From Rhodospirillales bacterium (lineage in GTDB: Bacteria; Pseudomonadota; Alphaproteobacteria; Acetobacterales; Acetobacteraceae), in the NCBI GenBank assembly GCA_903644035.1, contig CAHJXG010000287.1, forward strand, positions 1 through 5,858: a stretch of 5,858 nt of DNA, in the 5' to 3' direction. Below are positions 1 through 5,365 of the stretch, one piece after another (the first letter of the stretch is position 1; the number at the start of each line of letters is the position of its first letter). Below the pieces are notes generated by a model. The model ran no database searches. It was not told the DNA's origin and saw only the letters and a list, made by a program, of their open reading frames with translations. Position numbers and translations under genes: made by a program.

Positions 1-1110
1 CACGCGCGGCCAGGCGACCGGCGCGGCCTCCCCGCAGCCCACCAGCTCCGCCACGTAGCCGGCGATGCCCAGGGCCGCGGTCAGGCCGGTCGAGCGGATG
101 CCGCCCGCCGTCACGAGGGTCCGGTCGCGGTCGAGGGTGATGTGGTACTCCTTTGACTGCGTCGCCGGGCGAAGGCCGGCATAGGTCGCCGTCACGTCCA
201 CGTCGGCCAAGGCGGGGAGGACCGCCACCGCCTGCTCCACCAGCCATTCCAGGGTCGCGGTGTCCACGGCGGCGCGCTGCCGGTCGTCCTGCTCCTCGGC
301 GGTGGGGCCGACCAGGACGTTGCCGAAGGCGGTCCGCGTCAGCACCACGCCCTTGGTCCGCTCGTTCGGCAGCGCCAGCACGATGGTCCGCAGCAGGCCG
401 GCCGCAGCCTTGTCGAACACGGCGAACTGGCCTTTCCGCGGCTTGATCTGGAACGCCGACGCCCCGGTCAGCCGCTGCTGCACCACATCGCCGAACAGCC
501 CGGCGCAGTTGATCACCCAGCGCGCCCGCACCGCCCCCTGCGACGTCTGCAGGGTCCACGCCTCGCCGTCGTGCTCGCCGCCCAGCAGCTCGGCCTGCCG
601 CCGCACCTCCGCGCCGTGGGCGACCGCCTGCAGCGCGTAGGCGAGCGGCGCGGACCACGGGTCGATCACGTGCTCGCCCGGCACCAGCAGGCCGCCTCGG
701 ACCCCCTGCGACAGATGCGGCTCCCGTTCCAGGACCTGCGCGCGGGACAACGGGGCCACGTCGTCCACCCCGTTCGCGCGCGCAAGCTCCTCCACCGCCC
801 CGAGCCGATGCATCTCCGCGTCGGTCCAGGCGACGACCATCGCGCCCGTTTCCAGCATGGGGAGGTTCAGCTGCGGTGCGATCCGCATGTACTCGCGATA
901 GCCCGACTGCATGAGCCGCAGCTCGAGGCTGCCCGCCGGGGCGTCGAAGCCGGTGTGCAGGATGCCGCTGTTGCCCTTGCTCGCGCCCGAAAGGATGTCG
1001 GCGCTCTTTTCCAGCAGCACGGTCCGGAGGCCGCCGACAGCCAGCCGGCGCAGCGTGGCGCACCCCACCACGCCGCCTCCGATCACCGCCGCATCGAAAA
1101 TTGCTGCCAT
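1..1110 (-). CDS. FAD-dependent oxidoreductase, GlpA/LhgO-like (partial, C-terminus beyond left edge)
   Basis: This encodes the first 370 codons of a flavoprotein of the DAO/GlpA-like superfamily (COG0579 type). Such enzymes oxidise a secondary hydroxyl, as in glycerol-3-phosphate or 2-hydroxyglutarate, and pass electrons to the respiratory chain. Seen directly: the dinucleotide-binding motif GGGVVG at residues 11-16, the acidic residue E34 at the end of the second strand of the Rossmann fold, the family signature KGNSGILHTGFDAP at 45-58 (with H52), LRPAT at 313-317, and the C-terminal FAD-contacting GGIRSTGLTAA at 336-346. The ATG at 1108-1110 sits just before the fold and only a weak AGG lies about 9 nt upstream. 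Many homologues carry an extra BFD-like iron-sulfur domain after this point; it would lie outside the window. It is transcribed away from the deoR-type regulator. The FAD fold is near certain; the exact substrate is unknown, and phosphorylated-alcohol oxidation is inferred from the neighbouring kinases. Confidence 0.93.
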   Translation of the reverse strand, partial: MAAIFDAAVIGGGVVGCATLRRLAVGGLRTVLLEKSADILSGASKGNSGILHTGFDAPAGSLELRLMQSGYREYMRIAPQLNLPMLETGAMVVAWTDAEMHRLGAVEELARANGVDDVAPLSRAQVLEREPHLSQGVRGGLLVPGEHVIDPWSAPLAYALQAVAHGAEVRRQAELLGGEHDGEAWTLQTSQGAVRARWVINCAGLFGDVVQQRLTGASAFQIKPRKGQFAVFDKAAAGLLRTIVLALPNERTKGVVLTRTAFGNVLVGPTAEEQDDRQRAAVDTATLEWLVEQAVAVLPALADVDVTATYAGLRPATQSKEYHITLDRDRTLVTAGGIRSTGLTAALGIAGYVAELVGCGEAAPVAWPRV

Positions 1111-1158
1111 TGCAGGCGACCTGGTAAGGGTTAAAACATGACGAGAAGCTGGCCGTCA

Positions 1159-1190
1159 GAATGACCGAATGGTAGATTTGAATGGCCGAA
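1159..1190. promoter_or_regulatory. operator-like pair of 11-bp direct repeats
   Basis: GAATGACCGAA (1159-1169) and GAATGGCCGAA (1180-1190) differ at one base and start 21 bp apart, about two helical turns, so both would face the same side of the DNA. One copy lies in the spacer of the predicted minus-strand promoter and the other covers its -10 edge and start site, a placement suited to repression. A small inverted repeat, GTCA-3 nt-TGAC at 1155-1165, overlaps the first copy. DeoR-family repressors often bind repeated short motifs near their own gene, so the adjacent deoR-type protein is the natural candidate ligand. That assignment is inference. Confidence 0.4.
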
Positions 1191-1197
1191 CCGTCAA
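1169..1197 (-). promoter_or_regulatory. candidate sigma70-type promoter of the FAD oxidoreductase gene
   Basis: Read on the minus strand, TTGACG (1197-1192, five of six matches to the -35 consensus) is followed by exactly 17 nt and then TACCAT (1174-1169, four of six matches to the -10 consensus). Transcription would start near 1162, leaving a leader of about 50 nt before the ATG at 1110. It lies in the only lower-GC stretch of the window, in the divergent gap between the flavoenzyme and its presumed regulator. This is a pattern match only; no transcription data are available. Confidence 0.5.
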
Positions 1198-1198
1198 T

Positions 1199-1203
1199 AG
1201 GAG
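1199..1203 (+). promoter_or_regulatory. ribosome binding site deciding the regulator's start
   Basis: AGGAG at 1199-1203 is the only strong Shine-Dalgarno match near the start of the regulator gene. It is 7 nt before the in-frame TTG at 1211 but lies downstream of the alternative ATG at 1169, which has no recognisable ribosome binding site. The in-frame GTG at 1205 is only 1 nt from it and therefore too close to be used. Confidence 0.5.
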
Positions 1204-1210
1204 TGTGGAC

Positions 1211-1978
1211 TTGCGGCCTGAACCCCGTCGATTTGCCATTCTGGACCTGCTTCAGCAACATGCACGCCTGACCGTGGCCGAGCTGGCCCAGCAGACCGGA
1301 AGCTCGCAGGAGACCATCCGGCGCGACCTGTCGGCGCTGGCGGCCCAGAACCTGCTGCGGAAGTTCCATGGCGGCGCGGAGACCCCGCAGCCCGACCAGG
1401 AAAGCCCGTTCAGCATCAGGATGGGCGAGCATGCGCTGCAGAAGCGCCAGATCGCCCGGCTCGCCGCCGCGCTGCCGGATGAAGGCAGCTCGATGTTCAT
1501 CGACACCGGGTCCACGACGGTGGCCTTCGCGGAGGAGCTGGCGCAGCGGCACCGCCTGACGGTCGTCACCAACTCCCCGGTGATCGCCGAGCGCCTGACC
1601 CGCACGCGCAACTTCGCCGGCGTGTTCCTGCTGGGCGGCGAGTACCATCCGGAGGTCGAGGAGACGGTCGGCCCCCTGTGCATCGAGCAGATCAAGCGGT
1701 TCCGTACGACCCACGCCTTCCTCACCATCGGCGCGCTGGGACCGGACGGGTTCATGAACTTCGACATCAACGAGGCCGAGGTGGCGCGCGCCATGATCGC
1801 GCAGGCGGACTGCGTCACGCTGCTCGCCGACTCGTCGAAGTTCTCCCGCACCGCGCTGTTCGAGGTTGGGCCGCTCCGCTGCGCCCGCCGCCTGGTGACG
1901 GACGCGGCCCCGCCCGAGCGGACGGCCCGCGCGCTGGACGCGGCCGGCGTGGAGGTGCTCGTCGCCTCCGAACGCTAG
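1211..1978 (+). CDS. DeoR/GlpR-family transcriptional repressor
   Basis: This is a cytoplasmic DNA-binding regulator of catabolic genes. Starting from TTG 1211 it has 255 residues, close to the usual 250-260. The N-terminal winged helix-turn-helix includes LTVAELAQQTGSSQETIRRD near residues 20-39, and the wing has LLRKFHGG at 48-55, the classic DeoR signature. The C-terminal sensor domain shows the phosphate-binding loop DTGSTT at about 98-103, TNS at 120-122, LLGGEY at 140-145, DINEAEV at 185-191 and ADSSKF at 206-211. The family (GlpR, AgaR, FruR types) binds phosphorylated intermediates as inducers, which suits a locus encoding kinases. An ATG at 1169 would add 14 residues but lacks a ribosome binding site and would put the operator-like repeats inside the coding region, so TTG is preferred. 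The gene is divergent from the flavoenzyme and convergent with the amidohydrolase, whose stop it overlaps. The effector is unknown. Confidence 0.93.
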   Translation: MRPEPRRFAILDLLQQHARLTVAELAQQTGSSQETIRRDLSALAAQNLLRKFHGGAETPQPDQESPFSIRMGEHALQKRQIARLAAALPDEGSSMFIDTGSTTVAFAEELAQRHRLTVVTNSPVIAERLTRTRNFAGVFLLGGEYHPEVEETVGPLCIEQIKRFRTTHAFLTIGALGPDGFMNFDINEAEVARAMIAQADCVTLLADSSKFSRTALFEVGPLRCARRLVTDAAPPERTARALDAAGVEVLVASER

Positions 1979-2805
1979 AGCCGGGCCGGAGCGGGCGCGC
2001 CGCCGTGCCCGGCGTAGTGGACGACGAAATCGGCTCCGATCCCCACAAGCCGCTCGGTGATGGCCCGTCCCGTCTCGGCCGAGGCCAGCCGCGGGTCGCC
2101 GTGCCACACGCCATCGGGGACGGAGGCGTGGTATTCGACGGGCACGTGGATCTCCGCGCCCTTGAAGCCCACCGTCACGAGCGAGGCCATCGGCAGGCCC
2201 ATGACGTCGCGCGGGGCACGCGGCGCCGCGACCAGGTCGGCGCGGTGCAGGTCGGGCATCAGATGCATCACGATGCTGGTCAAGGGGTCCGCGCCATGGC
2301 CGAACGACCGCGCCCCGATCTCCTCCCCCACCACCGACGGCAGCAGCGTGTGGGCGATCCGCCAGATGTACATGCTCGGGATCAGCACGCCGCGCGTCCT
2401 GTGGATCTCCTTCGTCACGTCGTGCACGGGCTGCGTGTTGCCGCCATGGCCGTTGATGACGATGAAGCGCGTCGTCCCGTGCCGCAGCAGGCTGTCGAAC
2501 AGGTCCCTCAGCACGGCCCGGTATGTGGTTTGGGACAGCACGGCGCCGCCCGGGCTGGAGCCGAAGATGTCGTCGGCGCCATAGGGCAGCACCGGGGCCA
2601 CGTAGGTCTCCGCCCCCAGCGACGACGCCCGGTCCGCGATCAGCTCGGCGACCCGCTCCGCGCACAGGTAGTCCCCCATGGGCGCGTGGGGCCCCTGGTC
2701 CTCGAAGCTGCCGAGCGGCACCAGGATCACCGGGTTGCGGGCCAGCAGGGCGCGGACCGCGCCGCCGGCCAGCGCGCCCAGGCGCCGCGAGGCGGACGCG
2801 GCCAT
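1975..2805 (-). CDS. creatininase-family amidohydrolase
   Basis: This 276-residue protein matches the creatininase fold (metal-dependent cleavage of cyclic or linear amides; members include creatinine amidohydrolase, FAPy deformylase, MftE and 3-dehydro-scyllo-inosose hydrolase). Seen directly: the N-terminal metal motif region VPLGSFEDQGPHAPMGDY at residues 29-46, PVLPYGADDIFGSSPG at 71-86, the core NGHGGN at 118-123, and GHGADPLTS at 169-177 where the family usually has HAGExETS. The usual EQHGPH is EDQGPH here (Q37 for the ligand His), and GTD is GDY, so the metal site differs from creatininase proper. The start ATG overlaps the binding-protein stop (TGATG), implying translational coupling; an open frame continues upstream to 3027 but it lies inside that gene and carries no family motif. 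It is the last gene of the minus-strand operon and ends tail to tail with the regulator. Soluble, no signal peptide. The substrate is unknown; creatinine is unlikely. Confidence 0.9.
   Translation of the reverse strand: MAASASRRLGALAGGAVRALLARNPVILVPLGSFEDQGPHAPMGDYLCAERVAELIADRASSLGAETYVAPVLPYGADDIFGSSPGGAVLSQTTYRAVLRDLFDSLLRHGTTRFIVINGHGGNTQPVHDVTKEIHRTRGVLIPSMYIWRIAHTLLPSVVGEEIGARSFGHGADPLTSIVMHLMPDLHRADLVAAPRAPRDVMGLPMASLVTVGFKGAEIHVPVEYHASVPDGVWHGDPRLASAETGRAITERLVGIGADFVVHYAGHGGAPAPARL
1980..2013. other. GC-rich stem-loop just after the regulator stop codon
   Basis: A perfect 7-bp inverted repeat, GCCGGGC (1980-1986) and GCCCGGC (2007-2013), starts 2 nt after the regulator stop. Its 20-nt loop contains the self-complementary octamer GGCGCGCC (1994-2001). 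On the plus strand it could slow or end regulator transcription, but no T-run follows, so it is not a standard intrinsic terminator. It also falls inside the last codons of the opposite gene and may be chance in such GC-rich DNA. Confidence 0.3.
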
Positions 2806-4403
2806 CAGCTGCGCTTCAGGTTCCAGGGATAGCGGACCGATCCGGACAGCACCCCGTCCAGGTCCGCCCGGTAGGCCATGTTGGGCTTGAACATCCCCAG
2901 CGCGAGCGTGGGAACGTCCGCCAGGGCGAGGCGGTGGATCCTGTCCTCCGCCGCCGCCTGGTCCTGCGGCGTCGTGGCGCCGATCCAGTCCTTCACAAGC
3001 CCCTCCATCGCGGCGCTCTCGTACCACCCCGCGTAGCCGCGGCGGCCCTCCCCGCGTATGGTCAGGTTCTGCATCGGGTTGGCGATCGCGACGGTGGGCC
3101 AGGCCGTGCAGAACACGCTCCAGCCGCCATTCCCGACCGGCTCCTGCGAGGTGAGGCGCTTCAGCATGGTCCCGAAATCCATCTCCTGCAGCTCAACCTT
3201 GAAGCCCGCCCGGGTCAGCAGGTCGGCCGTGACGCGTCCCAAGGGCGCGATCACCAGGCTGTCCGCCGCGTTCAGCACGACGACCGTCTCGCCGGCGTAG
3301 CCTGCGGCCCTCGCCGCCTCCGCGATCCCCGCACCGTCGCCGTGCAGCCCTCCGAACCGGCCCTGTCCGAGTTGCCGCACGGTCGGCAAGGTGCAGGGCA
3401 GCGCGGCGAAGCAGTCCTGCGAATTGTCGGGGTCGCCGCCGTTCAGCGTCGAGAAGTAGTCCTCCTGGTGGACCGCCTTCATCATCACCTGCCGCAGCTT
3501 CACGTTGTTGAACGGCGGCTGCAGGTGGTTGAACCGCATGACCAGCAGCTTGCCGAACGGGTCGTCATGCGCGGTGCGAAGGGTCCGGTCCCGCCGCGCG
3601 AGCGGAAGCAGGTCGGCGGAGACGCTCTCCATCCAGTCGACCTCCCCACGCTGCAGGGCGGCGAACGCCGTCGCCTGGTCCGGGATGACGTGCCACTCCA
3701 CGCGGTCGAAATGGGCCACCTTGCCGCCGGAGGTCCAGTCCGCCGGCTCCTGCCGCGGCACGTAGCCCTCGAAGCGGGAATAGGCGACGAGGCTGCCGGG
3801 CCGCCACTCCGCGGCCAGGAACCGGTAGGGGCCGGAGCCGACCATCTCCGTCACCGCGCTGGTGATCGGCGTCTGCGCCAGCCGCTCCGGCATGATGAAG
3901 GCCGGCGTGATGTGCGGCTTGCCGATGGCGTGCAGGAAGTGCGGGAAGGGCTGCTTGAACCTGACCCGGAACGTCCGCTCGTCCAACGCCGTGTAGTCGT
4001 CGAGATACGCCGCGACCACGCGGCCCGCGGTGTCGCGCTTGCTCCAGCGCGCAAGGCTCGCGATGCAATCCGCCGCCCGCACCGGCTGCCCGTCGTGGAA
4101 GACGAGGCCCGGGCGCAGGCGGATCGTCCACGACAGCCCATCCGCCGAGGCCTCGTGCCCCTCCGCCATCTGCGGCTGCGGCTCGAGCCTGTGGTTCACG
4201 CCGTACAGCGTGTCGAACACGTGGTAGCCGTGCTGGATCGACACCAGGGCATCCACGAACATGGGGTCCAGGAACACGAGGTCGGTGGACGGGACCAGCC
4301 GCAGCGTGCGGGCGCGCCGGTCCTGAGCCCAGCCCGCCCGGCCCGGCAACAAGGCGGCGGCCCCGGCGGCGGACAGCACCTCTCTCCGACGTAAGTTCAG
4401 CAT
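2805..4403 (-). CDS. ABC transporter substrate-binding protein, family 5 (DppA/OppA type), Tat-exported
   Basis: This is a periplasmic binding protein of the peptide/nickel/opine family (SBP_bac_5), 532 residues, a full length for the family. The N-terminus shows a twin-arginine signal, RRREVL at residues 5-10, a short Ala/Leu-rich segment and a probable cleavage after GWA (24-26). There is no lipobox cysteine, so it should be soluble. The family signature covers about 63-120: FDTLYG, then LEPQPQMAEG, then LSWTIRLRPGLVFHDGQPV. Later family-typical segments include GSGPYRF, AFAALQRGEVDW and the closing YPWNL. The ATG at 4403 is preferred over one 18 nt upstream because the purine-rich AGGGGGAAGGA lies directly before it. 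It sits 37 nt after the kinase gene and overlaps the amidohydrolase start by 1 nt. The cognate permeases and ATPases are not in the window. The ligand cannot be read from sequence; family members bind peptides, opines, glycosides or metal chelates. Confidence 0.93.
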   Translation of the reverse strand: MLNLRRREVLSAAGAAALLPGRAGWAQDRRARTLRLVPSTDLVFLDPMFVDALVSIQHGYHVFDTLYGVNHRLEPQPQMAEGHEASADGLSWTIRLRPGLVFHDGQPVRAADCIASLARWSKRDTAGRVVAAYLDDYTALDERTFRVRFKQPFPHFLHAIGKPHITPAFIMPERLAQTPITSAVTEMVGSGPYRFLAAEWRPGSLVAYSRFEGYVPRQEPADWTSGGKVAHFDRVEWHVIPDQATAFAALQRGEVDWMESVSADLLPLARRDRTLRTAHDDPFGKLLVMRFNHLQPPFNNVKLRQVMMKAVHQEDYFSTLNGGDPDNSQDCFAALPCTLPTVRQLGQGRFGGLHGDGAGIAEAARAAGYAGETVVVLNAADSLVIAPLGRVTADLLTRAGFKVELQEMDFGTMLKRLTSQEPVGNGGWSVFCTAWPTVAIANPMQNLTIRGEGRRGYAGWYESAAMEGLVKDWIGATTPQDQAAAEDRIHRLALADVPTLALGMFKPNMAYRADLDGVLSGSVRYPWNLKRS

Positions 4404-4407
4404 GACG

Positions 4408-4418
4408 TCCTTCCCCCT
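4408..4418 (-). promoter_or_regulatory. ribosome binding site of the substrate-binding protein
   Basis: On the minus strand the run AGGGGGAAGGA (4418-4408) ends 4 nt before the ATG at 4403. It is the clearest Shine-Dalgarno in the operon and lies inside the 37-nt gap, downstream of the alternative ATG at 4421. A strong site here fits the high output usually needed for a periplasmic binding protein relative to its enzyme neighbours. Confidence 0.55.
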
Positions 4419-4440
4419 CATGGTTGGTGATGTCGTCCGG

Positions 4441-5361
4441 TCACAGCCGGGCCAGCCCCTCCGCCCATGCCGGCTGCGCCATCAGCCCGCGCGCCTTCAT
4501 GAGCAGGATGCCGGCGTATTTCCCGAAGTCGAACGGCAGCGCCGAGGTCGCGTCCTGGCAGGCCGCCCACAGGCCCCACGTCGCGGCGGCGAGCGCGGCG
4601 TATGCCGACACCCGGGCCGCGATCTCCGGGCGGGCGCGGCCGTCATGCCATTCCAGCATCTCGTCGATGTCGTCACGGCCCGTGCGGAAGGTTTCCAGCG
4701 CGAACATCGCGAGGTCCCAGTAGGGGTCGTTGTTCCCCGCGAACTCCCAATCGACGATCCTGACCGTCCGGCGGTCGTCGACCATGTAGTTGGCGATGAA
4801 GCTGTCGTTGAAGCAGAAGCGCAGGTCCATCCCGGCCGCCGCCACGGCGTGCCCGATCCTCGTCCTGGCCGCCACCAGGTCCTCGACGCCCCCCCGGATC
4901 GGCAGCCGCAGCGCCTCCGCACGGCGCAGGTGCCGGTCGAACTGCTCGAAGCCCGTGTTGCTCCGCCGCAGCGGCGCGGCGCCGTGGATGGAGCGGTAGA
5001 TGTCGACGATGCCCCGGCGGATCACCGGATCGAAGGCGTCGAGCGTGTCGCAGCTCCGATAGCCCTGCAGGAACTCGAACACCTCCACGCCGGCCGCCGG
5101 GTCGTACAGATGCAGCTTCGGGGCATGACCCATCTCGCCGGCCCGGGCCGCGGCCTCGCGGGCGGTCTCCCGGTCGATGAAGTCGTCGGTGCCGGTCCCG
5201 TGCAGCTTCAGGAAATAGCAGGCGTCGGGATCACGCACCGTCACGCGCCAGGCGTGGTTGGTGTTGCCCCCGTGCAGACGCTGCGCCGAGACCTCCCGGC
5301 CCCGCCACAGCGGCACGGCGGCGATCCGCCGCTCGGCCTCCGGGTGCGCCGGCCGGTCCAT
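4441..5361 (-). CDS. choline kinase/APH-type phosphotransferase
   Basis: This 306-residue cytoplasmic kinase of the APH/choline-kinase fold would transfer the ATP gamma-phosphate to a hydroxyl of a small molecule. Seen directly: the nucleotide loop HGGNTN at residues 30-35, the beta-3 lysine in YFLKLHG (K52), an acidic helix residue E65 or E69, the hinge FEFLQG at 95-100, the catalytic loop CFNDSFIAN at 183-191 (D186, N191) and the metal-binding VDWEFAGNNDPYWDLA at 203-218, which is very like LicA and choline/ethanolamine kinases. The His of the usual H-x-D loop is F184; D186, N191 and D204 remain, so activity is likely. The ATG at 5361 lies 4 nt after the stop of the preceding related kinase; an upstream in-frame extension to 5658 overlaps that gene and has no kinase features. 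An amino-alcohol or choline-like substrate is the best guess, but drug resistance cannot be claimed and the context argues for metabolism. Confidence 0.9.
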   Translation of the reverse strand: MDRPAHPEAERRIAAVPLWRGREVSAQRLHGGNTNHAWRVTVRDPDACYFLKLHGTGTDDFIDRETAREAAARAGEMGHAPKLHLYDPAAGVEVFEFLQGYRSCDTLDAFDPVIRRGIVDIYRSIHGAAPLRRSNTGFEQFDRHLRRAEALRLPIRGGVEDLVAARTRIGHAVAAAGMDLRFCFNDSFIANYMVDDRRTVRIVDWEFAGNNDPYWDLAMFALETFRTGRDDIDEMLEWHDGRARPEIAARVSAYAALAAATWGLWAACQDATSALPFDFGKYAGILLMKARGLMAQPAWAEGLARL

Positions 5362-5365
5362 CTGC

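Noticed and set aside
1110..1137. Possible plus-strand promoter for the regulator, TTGCAG-16-TAAAAC
   Set aside because: The -35 matches only three of six consensus bases and the -10 four of six; too weak to list, although a regulator promoter must lie in or near this gap.
1252..1851. Minus-strand open frame of 199 codons opposite the regulator
   Set aside because: Antisense to a strongly supported DeoR-type gene, and Ser/Arg-rich without domain features.
1678..2832. Plus-strand open frame of 384 codons across the regulator end and the amidohydrolase
   Set aside because: It overlaps two genes with clear family motifs and has a shadow-frame composition rich in Arg, Gly and His.
2806..3027. 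N-terminal extension of the amidohydrolase frame
   Set aside because: It lies entirely inside the binding-protein gene and is Gly/Arg/Pro-rich; family similarity begins only after the ATG at 2805.
2523..4394. Long plus-strand open frame of 623 codons
   Set aside because: It is antisense to the well-supported binding-protein gene, is rich in Arg, Pro, Gly and His, and shows no domain; long antisense frames are expected at this GC content.
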